A stretch of DNA of 64,000 nucleotides from Blastococcus sp. CPCC 205250. Lineage in GTDB: Bacteria; Actinomycetota; Actinomycetes; Mycobacteriales; Geodermatophilaceae. The translations under genes were made by a program, and so were the position numbers. The stretch covers positions 124,001-188,000 of the forward strand of contig NZ_JABGCG010000010.1 in assembly GCF_019799925.1 (NCBI RefSeq), written 5' to 3'. Positions 1 through 7,584 of this stretch are shown here, piece by piece (position 1 is the first letter of the stretch; every line of letters begins with the position of its first letter). Below the pieces are notes generated by a model, which saw nothing but the letters and a program-made list of their open reading frames with translations, was not told the origin of the DNA and searched no databases.

Positions 1-1
1 C

Positions 2-331
2 GACTTCGGCACCGGGCAGTCCTCGCTCACCCACCTCAGCGCGCTGCCCATCGACGTGCTCAAGCTCGACCGGGCCTTCGTGGCCCGCGTCGACCGGGAC
101 CCGCGCAGCCGCGCGCTGTGCGAGTCGGTGATCGCCATCGGCCGCGCCCTGGGCCTGGACGTGGTCGCCGAGGGCGTGGAGACGCCGGCGCAGCTCGGCG
201 CGCTGCGGGGCCTGGGCTGCGGCTTCGCCCAGGGATTCCTGCTCTCCCGCCCGCTGCGGCTGTCGGAGCTCACCGAGCTCATCGACAACGGCGCGGGCGT
301 CCTGTGGCCCGGACTGGTCGGCTCGCGGTGA
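2..331 (+). CDS. EAL-domain protein, C-terminal end only
   Basis: This is the last 109 codons of a cyclic-di-GMP phosphodiesterase-type EAL domain; the rest lies upstream of the window. The visible part begins at the DFGTG motif and includes the VLKLDRAFV strand and the VAEGVETPAQL motif, which belong to the C-terminal half of the EAL barrel. EAL domains hydrolyse c-di-GMP, but the EAL signature itself is outside the window, so catalytic competence cannot be judged. The stop codon overlaps the GTG start of the next gene, another EAL protein whose C-terminus is closely similar, so the two look like a translationally coupled tandem duplication. Confidence 0.9.
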   Translation, partial: DFGTGQSSLTHLSALPIDVLKLDRAFVARVDRDPRSRALCESVIAIGRALGLDVVAEGVETPAQLGALRGLGCGFAQGFLLSRPLRLSELTELIDNGAGVLWPGLVGSR

Positions 332-3054
332 CCCGCCCCCGCCCGTGCCTGCGGGACACGGTCGTGTTCGGGGTCGTGCTGGTCCTGCTCGGCGCCGTGT
401 GCACCGTCGCGGAGCTCTCGGGCTCGTCGCTGGACTCCTGGGTGGTCCCCGCCTGCCTGGCGTCGGGATCCCTGGCCGCCGTCGTCCTGGTCACCCGTCT
501 CACCGCGGGGCTGACCGGCCGCTCCGGCCGGCCCTGGCGCGCGCTGGTCGTCGCCGGCGCCCTGCTGGCCGGCGGCCAGCTGATCGCCGGGGTCCGCGGC
601 GTCACGGCCGACCGCAGCACCGGGGGCGTCGAGGACCTGGCGATGCTGGCGGCGGCCCCGGTCGCGCTGGCCGGCGCCCTGTGGCTGATGCCGACGCGGG
701 CCGGGCGCCGGATCGGCTCCCGCGCGCTGCTCGACGGGTCGATCCTCACCGCGTCCGTCGCGCTCCTCGGGAACGTCGCCCTCGGCGACCTCCTCCCCGA
801 GGGCGGCGCCGCGACCGACGAGCTGCTCGCCACCGCCTACCCGCTGGTCGCCGTCGCACTGTGCGGCATCGGCCTGCTCCCGGTGACCGCCGTCGCCGAG
901 GTCCGGCGCCGTCCGGCGACCTGGCTGCTGGTGACGTTCCTGGGCATGGCGGTCGTGGCCGTCAGCGGTGCGGTGGGGCGGGCCACCGGGGCGGCCGCGC
1001 CGCTCCTGCTCGCCGACCTCGCCTGGCTCGGCACGCTCGCCGCGGCCGCCCGCGGCGCGGCCATCGACCCCGGCGAGCCCGCCGGACCGCCGGCGCACCG
1101 CACCCTCCCGCTGCGCGGCGGGCTGGCGGCGCTGGCCGGGGCCAGCGTGCTGCTCGCCGTCCTCACCGGCGGCGCCGCCCTCGGCCGGCCGATGAGCACC
1201 GCGGAGGCCGTCGGCGGCCTCGTGGTCGTCGGGCTGATGTCGGCGCGCACCCTGCTGTGGGCGCTGGACGCCCACCGGCTCACCCGGCGCCTGCAGCGGG
1301 CGGAGCGCCGGTTCCGCGCCCTCGTGCACAGCGGGGACGCCGTGACCGTCGCGCTCGACGGCGCCGGCCGGGTCGCCTGGGCCTCGGGCCCGGTGGCCGA
1401 GCAGCTCGGCTGGGACGACGAGGAGCTGACGGGGCGCTCGCTGCGCTCCCTGCTCCACGAGGACTCCCGCGACCTCGTCGCCGGGCTCACCGCCGCCGTG
1501 CGCGCCGGGACCGCCGTCGAGCTGCCCGTCACCGTGCGGATGAGCACCGCGTCCGGACCGCGCGACGTCGAGGTGCTCGGCGCCGCGCCCGACGGCGAGG
1601 GCTCCCGCGGCCTGGTCCTGCACCTGCGCGACGTCACCGAGCGCAGCACCACCCAGCGCGAGCTGGAGCGGATGGCCTACACCGACTTCCTCACCGGCCT
1701 GCCCAACCGGGCCCGGCTGATGGCCGCGCTGGACACCGCGATCACCCGCGCCGCCGACGGCCGCCGCGCCTGCCTGATCCTGCTGGACCTCGACGGCTTC
1801 AAGTCCGTCAACGACGTGGCCGGGCACGACGCCGGCGACCTGCTGCTGCAGGAGGTGGCCGGTCACCTCGCCGGCGCCGCCCGCGACGGCGACCTGGTGG
1901 CCCGGCTCGGCGGCGACGAGTTCGCCCTCGTGGTCGACTCCGGCCCCTCCGAGGCCCTCGCCCTGGCCGAGCGCCTGGTCGCGCTGCTGGACCGCACGCA
2001 CCGGTTCCCCGGCCCGGGCGGGGCCGACGGCAGCGGCCCGCCGCTGCACGTCTCGGCGAGCATCGGCGTCGCCGAGATCGGCCGGCACGGGGACGCCTCG
2101 GCCACCATGCGCGAGGCCGACCTGGCACTGCGCACCGCCAAGGCGCACGGCAAGAACGGCGTCCGCGCCTGCGGGCAGGCCATCGTGGAGGAGACCGTCC
2201 GGCGCAGCCGGCTGGCCCGGGACCTCCCGCTGGCCATCGAGCGCGGCGAGCTGCGCGTGGCCTACCAGCCGGTCGCCGGGCTCGTGGAGCGCCGCGTCCT
2301 CGGCCTGGAGGCGCTGGTGCGCTGGGACCACCCGGAGCTGGGGGCGGTCTCGCCGGAGGAGTTCGTCGCCCTCGCCGAGGAGGACGGGCTGATCGTGCCG
2401 CTGCAGCGCTGGGTCATCCGCACCGCCACGGCCGAGCACGCCCGGCTGATCGCCGGCGGGCGCGACCTGCGCCTGGCCGTGAACGTCTCCGTCCTGCACG
2501 TGCAGGCGCGCTGCCTGGTCGAGGACGTCGCGTCGGCGCTCGAGCAGGCCGGCCTGCCCGCCGACCGGCTGATGATCGAGCTGACGGAGTCGGTGTTCGC
2601 CGACGACGCCGAGCTGCTGCGCGACACCCTGGCCGCGCTGTCCGACCTCGGCTGCGTGATCTCGCTGGACGACTTCGGCCGCGGGTCGTCCTCGCTCACC
2701 CAGCTCGCCGGCCTGCCGGTCGACGTGCTGAAGATGGACCGGGGCTTCGTCACCGGCATCGAGTCCGACCCCCGCCGGGCCGCGCTCGTGGCCGGCGTCG
2801 TCGACCTCGGCCGGACGCTGGGGATGGACATCGTCGCCGAGGGCGTGGAGACGCCGGCGCAGCTCGCCGCGCTGACCTCGCTGGGCTGCCGCTTCCTGCA
2901 GGGCTGGCTGCTCGGCCGCCCGGTGCCGGCCGCCGAGCTCCCGGCACTGGTCGACGGCTTCGACCCCGCGGTCCTCGCCGCGGCGGTGCCGGCCGACGGG
3001 GACGTGTCCCACGACACGTCCCCGGGCGTCCACCTCGTGGGACGCCTCGGTTGA
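328..3054 (+). CDS. Membrane-anchored PAS-GGDEF-EAL protein
   Basis: A 908-residue bifunctional cyclic-di-GMP turnover protein. The N-terminal 320 residues contain several hydrophobic segments resembling an integral membrane sensor. A PAS-like domain follows (about 325-440), then a GGDEF domain (about 445-608) with an intact GGDEF motif near residue 528, then an EAL domain (about 631-878) with the EAL motif near residue 661, the ELTES motif and DDFGRG. Both active-site signatures are intact, so synthesis and hydrolysis are both possible; which dominates cannot be told. The GTG start at 328 was chosen because it overlaps the upstream stop and begins the hydrophobic region; the frame is open further upstream, but that part runs through the preceding EAL gene. 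Confidence 0.9.
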   Translation: MTRPRPCLRDTVVFGVVLVLLGAVCTVAELSGSSLDSWVVPACLASGSLAAVVLVTRLTAGLTGRSGRPWRALVVAGALLAGGQLIAGVRGVTADRSTGGVEDLAMLAAAPVALAGALWLMPTRAGRRIGSRALLDGSILTASVALLGNVALGDLLPEGGAATDELLATAYPLVAVALCGIGLLPVTAVAEVRRRPATWLLVTFLGMAVVAVSGAVGRATGAAAPLLLADLAWLGTLAAAARGAAIDPGEPAGPPAHRTLPLRGGLAALAGASVLLAVLTGGAALGRPMSTAEAVGGLVVVGLMSARTLLWALDAHRLTRRLQRAERRFRALVHSGDAVTVALDGAGRVAWASGPVAEQLGWDDEELTGRSLRSLLHEDSRDLVAGLTAAVRAGTAVELPVTVRMSTASGPRDVEVLGAAPDGEGSRGLVLHLRDVTERSTTQRELERMAYTDFLTGLPNRARLMAALDTAITRAADGRRACLILLDLDGFKSVNDVAGHDAGDLLLQEVAGHLAGAARDGDLVARLGGDEFALVVDSGPSEALALAERLVALLDRTHRFPGPGGADGSGPPLHVSASIGVAEIGRHGDASATMREADLALRTAKAHGKNGVRACGQAIVEETVRRSRLARDLPLAIERGELRVAYQPVAGLVERRVLGLEALVRWDHPELGAVSPEEFVALAEEDGLIVPLQRWVIRTATAEHARLIAGGRDLRLAVNVSVLHVQARCLVEDVASALEQAGLPADRLMIELTESVFADDAELLRDTLAALSDLGCVISLDDFGRGSSSLTQLAGLPVDVLKMDRGFVTGIESDPRRAALVAGVVDLGRTLGMDIVAEGVETPAQLAALTSLGCRFLQGWLLGRPVPAAELPALVDGFDPAVLAAAVPADGDVSHDTSPGVHLVGRLG

Positions 3055-3080
3055 CGGAGGGGTCGGGGGAGGCGCACAGT
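3051..3080 (+). promoter_or_regulatory. Predicted promoter of the ilvBNC leader transcript
   Basis: TTGACG at 3051-3056 overlaps the stop codon of the GGDEF-EAL gene and is followed after 18 bases by CACAGT at 3075-3080. A transcript from this promoter would begin at about 3087, exactly the GTG of the leader peptide, so the leader would be leaderless. The -35 match is good and the -10 match is partial; assignment is inference. Confidence 0.5.
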
Positions 3081-3086
3081 GACTGC

Positions 3087-3122
3087 GTGCCCTCCGCCTG
3101 CCCGCTCCTCGTAGTCGCCTAG
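3087..3122 (+). CDS. ilvB leader peptide MPSACPLLVVA
   Basis: An 11-codon reading frame from GTG to TAG, lying just before two hairpins and 117 bases before ilvB. Its C-terminal residues Leu-Leu-Val-Val-Ala are read by CTC CTC GTA GTC GCC, so the peptide ends in codons for two products of the pathway it precedes. Leader peptides with branched-chain codons upstream of ilvB are established in actinobacteria such as Corynebacterium. A purine-rich GGGGGAGG lies at 3065-3072, 14 bases before the GTG and far for a ribosome site; a leaderless start is therefore equally plausible. A competing GTG at 3079 opens a 12-codon frame without branched-chain codons and is judged less likely. Confidence 0.7.
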   Translation: MPSACPLLVVA

Positions 3123-3147
3123 CGCGTCGGTCCCCGACCGACGCGCT
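3121..3147 (+). promoter_or_regulatory. ilvB attenuator, first hairpin
   Basis: A perfect 11-bp inverted repeat (3121-3131 with 3137-3147, loop CCCCG) that begins inside the TAG stop codon of the leader peptide. Its position between the leader frame and the terminator suggests a pause or alternative-structure element of an attenuator. A second feature is that 3055-3064 is exactly complementary to 3148-3157 at the foot of the terminator; this could form an antiterminator, but only if transcription starts upstream of 3055. Confidence 0.6.
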
Positions 3148-3149
3148 GA

Positions 3150-3182
3150 CCCCTCCGTGCCCTCGGCACGAGGGGTTTTTTT
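3150..3182 (+). terminator. ilvB attenuator terminator
   Basis: CCCCT pairs with AGGGG and CGTGCC with GGCACG around a CTC loop, with one bulged C, directly followed by seven T residues (3176-3182). This is a textbook Rho-independent terminator placed before ilvB rather than after a gene, as expected for transcription attenuation of ilvBNC. Confidence 0.85.
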
Positions 3183-3239
3183 GCGCCCCGAGCAGGCGGC
3201 GCGCCACCGTCCTCACCCAGGCCCCGCCAGGAGAACGCC

Positions 3240-5111
3240 ATGAGCACCACCACCCCGAGCGAGCACCCGACCCGCGAAGCCGCCGCCGCGCTGGCCGGTG
3301 TCGAGACCGGCGCCCGTTCGGTCGCCGAGGCAGCGCACACCCCCGCGCAGGGGATCACCGGGGCCCAGAGCCTCGTCCGCTCGCTCGAGGCGGTCGGCGT
3401 CGACGTCGTCTTCGGCATCCCCGGTGGGGCGATCCTCCCGCTCTACGACCCGCTGTTCGACTCCCGGGTGCGCCACGTGCTGGTGCGGCACGAGCAGGGC
3501 GCCGGGCACGCGGCCACCGGGTACGCGCAGGCCACCGGCCGGGTCGGCGTCTGCATGGCCACCTCCGGCCCCGGCGCGACCAACCTGGTCACGCCGCTGG
3601 CCGACGCCTACATGGACTCGGTGCCGATCGTGGCGATCACCGGGCAGGTCCCCAGCGGGGCGATCGGGACCGACGCCTTCCAGGAGGCCGACATCCGCGG
3701 CATCACGATGCCGATCACCAAGCACAACTTCCTCGTCACCGACGCCGCGGAGATCCCGCAGCGGATCGCCGAGGCGTTCCACCTGGCCAGCACCGGCCGC
3801 CCGGGCCCGGTCCTGGTCGACGTCCCCAAGGACATCCTGCAGGCGACCACCGACTTCTCCTGGCCGCCGCGGCTGGACCTGCCGGGCTACAAGCCGACGA
3901 CCCGTCCGCACGGCAAGCAGGTCCGGGAGGCGGCCGCGCTGATCACCGCGGCCCGCCGCCCGGTGCTCTACGTCGGCGGCGGCGTGATCAAGGCCGGCGC
4001 GAGCGAGGAGCTGCTGGAGCTGGCCCACCTCACCGGCGCCCCGGTGGTCACGACGCTGATGGCCCGCGGCGCCTATCCCGACAGCGACCCCCAGAACCTG
4101 GGCATGCCCGGCATGCACGGCACGGTCGCCGCGGTGACGGCGCTGCAGAAGGCCGACCTCCTCGTCGCCCTGGGCGCACGCTTCGACGACCGGGTCACCG
4201 GCAACCTGGACTCCTTCGCCCCCGAGGCGAGGATCGTGCACGCCGACATCGACCCGGCCGAGATCGGCAAGAACCGCAAGGCCGACGTGCCGATCGTGGG
4301 CGACGCCAAGGAGACGATCGCCGAGCTGGTCACCGCCGTCCGGGCCGAGCACGAGGCCGGCCGCACCCCGGACCTGGCCGCCTGGTGGACCCAGCTGGAC
4401 GACTGGCGCGACCGCTACCCGCTGGGCTACGACTGGCCCGAGGACGGCGCGCTGTCCCCGCAGTACGTCATCGAGCGGCTCGGGGCCATCGCCGGGCCGG
4501 ACGCGATCTACACCTCGGGCGTCGGCCAGCACCAGATGTGGGCCGCGCAGTTCATCAAGTACGAGAAGCCCGGTACCTGGCTCAACAGCGGCGGCGCCGG
4601 GACGATGGGCTACGCCGTCCCCGCCGCGATGGGCGCCAAGTACGGCTGTCCCGACACCACCGTCTGGGCGATCGACGGCGACGGCTGCTTCCAGATGACC
4701 AACCAGGAGCTCGCCACCTGCGCCATCGAGGGCATCCCGGTCAAGGTCGCGATCATCAACAACGGCAACCTGGGCATGGTCCGCCAGTGGCAGACCCTCT
4801 TCTACGAGGGCCGCTACTCCAACACCAAGCTGCACCCGGTGGACGAGAACGGCGAGCGCAAGCCGGTCCGCATCCCCGACTTCGTCGCCCTGGCCGAGGC
4901 CCTGGGCTGCGTGGGCCTGCGCTGCGAGTCCCGCGAGGACGTCGACGCGGTGATCGAGAAGGCCATGGCCATCACCGACGCCCCGGTCGTCATCGACTTC
5001 GTGGTCGGTGCCGACGCGCAGGTGTGGCCGATGGTCGCCGCGGGCGCCAGCAACGACGACATCCTCGCCGCGCGGGGCCTGCGCCCGGTGTTCGGCGACG
5101 ACCACGTCTGA
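3240..5111 (+). CDS. ilvB: Acetolactate synthase large subunit IlvB
   Basis: Catalytic subunit (623 residues) of acetohydroxyacid synthase, which condenses two pyruvates, or pyruvate with 2-oxobutyrate, in the first shared step of valine, leucine and isoleucine synthesis. The three thiamine-enzyme domains are complete. The catalytic glutamate is E85 in the RHEQGAGHAA segment, and the thiamine diphosphate motif runs from GDG at 480-482 to the NN pair at 507-508. The N-terminal 40 residues are a variable extension. The ATG start has AGGAG seven bases upstream. It is followed by ilvN (58 bases) and ilvC, forming the ilvBNC operon, and is preceded by a leader-peptide attenuator, so expression probably rises when branched-chain aminoacyl-tRNA is scarce. 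Confidence 0.97.
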   Translation: MSTTTPSEHPTREAAAALAGVETGARSVAEAAHTPAQGITGAQSLVRSLEAVGVDVVFGIPGGAILPLYDPLFDSRVRHVLVRHEQGAGHAATGYAQATGRVGVCMATSGPGATNLVTPLADAYMDSVPIVAITGQVPSGAIGTDAFQEADIRGITMPITKHNFLVTDAAEIPQRIAEAFHLASTGRPGPVLVDVPKDILQATTDFSWPPRLDLPGYKPTTRPHGKQVREAAALITAARRPVLYVGGGVIKAGASEELLELAHLTGAPVVTTLMARGAYPDSDPQNLGMPGMHGTVAAVTALQKADLLVALGARFDDRVTGNLDSFAPEARIVHADIDPAEIGKNRKADVPIVGDAKETIAELVTAVRAEHEAGRTPDLAAWWTQLDDWRDRYPLGYDWPEDGALSPQYVIERLGAIAGPDAIYTSGVGQHQMWAAQFIKYEKPGTWLNSGGAGTMGYAVPAAMGAKYGCPDTTVWAIDGDGCFQMTNQELATCAIEGIPVKVAIINNGNLGMVRQWQTLFYEGRYSNTKLHPVDENGERKPVRIPDFVALAEALGCVGLRCESREDVDAVIEKAMAITDAPVVIDFVVGADAQVWPMVAAGASNDDILAARGLRPVFGDDHV

Positions 5112-5169
5112 TGAAGGACCCCGCCTCCCACTCTCGGTGCCGGCCGGCACCGGAAAGGACCCCTGGGCA

Positions 5170-5697
5170 ATGACCCGCCACACGCTGTCGGTCCTCGTCG
5201 AGAACAAGTCCGGTGTCCTGGCCCGCGTCTCGGCGCTGTTCAGCCGCCGCGGCTTCAACATCGAGTCCCTGGCCGTCGGGCCGACCGAGAACCCGGACCT
5301 GTCGCGCATGACGATCGTCGTCGACGCCGAGTCCGCGCCGCTGGAGCAGATCACCAAGCAGCTCAACAAGCTCATCGAGGTCATCAAGATCGTCGAGCTG
5401 GAGAGCGACGCCGCCGTCCAGCGCGAGCTGCTGCTGGTCAAGGTGCGCGCGCCGATGGCCGACCGCACCCAGGTGCTGCAGACGGCGGACCTCTTCCGGG
5501 CCCGCGTGATCGACGTCAACACCGACACGGTGACCCTCGAGGCCACCGGCACGCCGGACAAGCTGCAGGCGCTGCTCGCCGTCCTCGCCCCGCTCGGCAT
5601 CAAGGAGATGGCCCAGTCGGGCACCGTCGCCCTGGGCCGGGGTCCGCGGTCGATGTCGGGCGCCGGTACCTTGCGCCCGGTCGAACGCACCGCCTGA
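5170..5697 (+). CDS. ilvN: Acetolactate synthase small subunit IlvN
   Basis: Regulatory subunit (175 residues) of acetohydroxyacid synthase; it binds valine, confers feedback inhibition and stimulates IlvB. An N-terminal ACT domain (about residues 4-78) opens with HTLSVLVENKSGVLARV and contains the glycine-bearing turn and the GFNIESLAVG strand typical of the family. A C-terminal small-subunit domain follows. The ATG at 5170 begins at the conserved start of the ACT domain, with GGAAAGGA about 11 bases upstream; the frame is open further upstream inside ilvB, but that is a shadow of it. The last 20 residues are a variable basic tail. It lies between ilvB and ilvC in one operon. Confidence 0.96.
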   Translation: MTRHTLSVLVENKSGVLARVSALFSRRGFNIESLAVGPTENPDLSRMTIVVDAESAPLEQITKQLNKLIEVIKIVELESDAAVQRELLLVKVRAPMADRTQVLQTADLFRARVIDVNTDTVTLEATGTPDKLQALLAVLAPLGIKEMAQSGTVALGRGPRSMSGAGTLRPVERTA

Positions 5698-5741
5698 ACC
5701 GTCACCGAAGAGCAGAACACCACCCGAGGGAGCAACACCGC

Positions 5742-6770
5742 ATGGCCGCCGAGATCTTCTACGACGACGACGCCGACCTGTCGATCATCCAGGGGCGCAC
5801 CGTCGCGGTCCTGGGCTACGGCAGCCAGGGGCACGCGCACGCGCTGTCGCTGCGCGACTCGGGGGTCGACGTCCGCGTCGGTCTGCCCGAGGGCAGCAAG
5901 AGCCGTGCCAAGGCCGAGGCCGAGGGCCTGCGCGTCGTGACCCCGGCCGAGGCGGCCGCGGAAGCCGACCTGGTCATGATCCTCGCGCCGGACCACGTGC
6001 AGCGGCACCTGTACACCGAGTCGGTCGAGCCCAACCTGCAGGACGGCGACGCGCTGTTCTTCGGCCACGGGTTCAACATCCGGTTCGGCTACATCAAGCC
6101 CCCGGCCGGCGTCGACGTCGCCATGGTCGCTCCCAAGGGTCCCGGCCACCTGGTGCGCCGCGAGTTCGAGAACGGCAAGGGCGTGCCCTGCCTGGTCGCC
6201 GTCGAGCAGGACGCCAGCGGCACCGCGCTGCAGCTGGCGCTCTCCTACGCCAAGGGCATCGGCGGTGCCCGGGCCGGCGTCATCAAGACGACGTTCGCCG
6301 AGGAGACCGAGACCGACCTGTTCGGCGAGCAGGCCGTGCTCTGCGGTGGCGCGAGCGCGCTGATCACCGCCGGGTTCGAGACCCTCACCGAGGCCGGCTA
6401 CCAGCCCGAGGTCGCCTACTTCGAGTGCCTGCACGAGCTCAAGCTGATCGTCGACCTCATGTACGAGGGCGGCATCGCCAAGCAGCGCTGGTCGGTGTCG
6501 GACACCGCCGAGTACGGCGACTACACCTCCGGCCCCAAGGTCATCGACGCCCGCGTCAAGGAGTCGATGGGCGAGGTGCTGGCCGCCATCAAGGACGGCT
6601 CCTGGGCCGCGGCGTTCATCGCCGACCAGGACGCCGGCGCGCCGGACTTCAAGGCCAAGCGGGCCGCCGCCGAGGCGCACCCCATCGAGGAGACCGGCCG
6701 CAAGCTGCGGGGCCTCATGAGCTGGGTGTCGGCGTCCGACGACTACACCGGGACCGCCGCCCGCAACTGA
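5742..6770 (+). CDS. ilvC: Ketol-acid reductoisomerase IlvC
   Basis: A 342-residue class I enzyme that isomerises and reduces acetolactate or acetohydroxybutyrate with NADPH, the second shared step of branched-chain synthesis. The Rossmann motif GYGSQGHAHA starts at residue 25. The C-terminal knotted helical domain carries the metal-binding acidic residues, seen in FAEETETDLFGEQ and in FECLHELKLIVD. Length matches the short bacterial class. The start has GAGGGAGC upstream. It is the last gene of ilvBNC and is followed by a strong hairpin. The product feeds IlvD, which is not in this window. Confidence 0.97.
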   Translation: MAAEIFYDDDADLSIIQGRTVAVLGYGSQGHAHALSLRDSGVDVRVGLPEGSKSRAKAEAEGLRVVTPAEAAAEADLVMILAPDHVQRHLYTESVEPNLQDGDALFFGHGFNIRFGYIKPPAGVDVAMVAPKGPGHLVRREFENGKGVPCLVAVEQDASGTALQLALSYAKGIGGARAGVIKTTFAEETETDLFGEQAVLCGGASALITAGFETLTEAGYQPEVAYFECLHELKLIVDLMYEGGIAKQRWSVSDTAEYGDYTSGPKVIDARVKESMGEVLAAIKDGSWAAAFIADQDAGAPDFKAKRAAAEAHPIEETGRKLRGLMSWVSASDDYTGTAARN

Positions 6771-6793
6771 CGGAGGACCCCCTCACCGGGTCC

Positions 6794-6843
6794 CGACACG
6801 ACCAGGCCCCCGCTGCAGCTGCAGCGGGGGCCTCGTCGTGTCG
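6794..6843 (+). terminator. Bidirectional terminator between ilvC and the DUF805 gene
   Basis: Nested inverted repeats: an outer 9-bp stem (6794-6802 with 6835-6843) encloses a longer GGCCCCCGCTGCA arm and its complement. There is no T run. It lies between two convergent genes and can serve both. Confidence 0.8.
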
Positions 6844-6858
6844 TGCGGCGTCAGCGCG

Positions 6859-7431
6859 TCAGTAGCCGTAGCCGCCCTTCGGCGGGGCGCCGAAGCGGTT
6901 GGGCCGCGGGTGGCCCTCGGTGGCCCACCAGACGATGAGCAGGATGATGCCGACCAGCGGGACGAAGGCGATCAGCTGCCACCAGCCGGAGCGGTCGGTG
7001 TCGTGCAGGCGGCGGGCACCCACGGCGAGGCCCGGGATGAGCAGGCCCAGCCCGACCACGATCTGCAGGGCGGGGAACCCGATGACCTGGTCCACGATGC
7101 TGGCGACGATCGAGACGAGGAAGTTGAAGAGGTAGAACCACCAGAACTCCGACCGGCGGGCGCGACCGGAGAAGTCGGCGTACTTCGTCAGCACGGAGCG
7201 CACGGCCTCCGGCATGCCCATCGTCGCACCGGCCGCCGGGCCGGGGGCGTACGCCGGCGCGGGAGCGTACCCCTGGGGCTGGCCGTACGGCTGCTGCCCG
7301 TACTGCGGCTGCCCGTACTGCTGGCCGTGCTGCTGCCCGTACTGCTGGCCGTAGGGCTGGGCACCCTGGTCGCCCCAGCCGGGCTGGCCGGCCGGCGGGC
7401 CCTGCGGGTTGTTCGGGTCGGGGCTGGACAT
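6859..7431 (-). CDS. DUF805 membrane protein with a Gln/Tyr/Gly-rich N-terminus
   Basis: A 190-residue protein of unknown function. The first 75 residues are a low-complexity tail of repeated YGQQ/YGQP units with a PAPAYAPGP stretch; the rest is a DUF805 (YhaH-like) domain with several transmembrane segments and the conserved features RRSEFWWFYLF, ARRLHDTDRSGWW and a final WWATEG. The ATG at 7431 was preferred to an upstream in-frame GTG at 7461 because GGGAGGGAAG precedes it at good distance. It stands alone, convergent with ilvC and divergent from serA. DUF805 proteins are widespread and have no assigned biochemical role. Confidence 0.85.
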   Translation of the reverse strand: MSSPDPNNPQGPPAGQPGWGDQGAQPYGQQYGQQHGQQYGQPQYGQQPYGQPQGYAPAPAYAPGPAAGATMGMPEAVRSVLTKYADFSGRARRSEFWWFYLFNFLVSIVASIVDQVIGFPALQIVVGLGLLIPGLAVGARRLHDTDRSGWWQLIAFVPLVGIILLIVWWATEGHPRPNRFGAPPKGGYGY

Positions 7432-7484
7432 GCTGGGTCTTCCCTCCCATGTGTGGGTCACCGACGACGACCCCTCGGCGGTGC

Positions 7485-7490
7485 AGACTA
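7485..7490 (-). promoter_or_regulatory. Predicted -10 element of the DUF805 gene
   Basis: On the minus strand the hexamer reads TAGTCT, a match to TANNNT. Transcription would begin near 7478 and give a leader of about 47 bases containing the ribosome site. No -35 was recognised. Confidence 0.4.
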
Positions 7491-7570
7491 GGTCCCGGAG
7501 CAGGTCGGTGGGGTGTCGTCCCCCGTCCGGGCGACCACCGGGGCGGACGGGGCGGGAGTGGTGCCGGCTC

Positions 7571-7576
7571 TAGGCT
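7571..7576 (+). promoter_or_regulatory. Predicted -10 element for leaderless serA mRNA
   Basis: TAGGCT lies 8 bases before the GTG start of serA. There is no ribosome site between, so the transcript probably starts at or next to the start codon. Confidence 0.5.
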
Positions 7577-7584
7577 CTGCCCCC

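Noticed and set aside
3079..3114. Alternative leader frame from GTG 3079 before ilvB
   Set aside because: It has better spacing from GGGGGAGG but no Leu, Val or Ile codons, and its stop is not tied to the hairpin; kept only as an alternative.
3213..6680. A minus-strand open frame of 1155 codons opposite ilvBNC
   Set aside because: It is the antisense shadow of three well-recognised genes at very high GC; its translation is low-complexity and has no domain.
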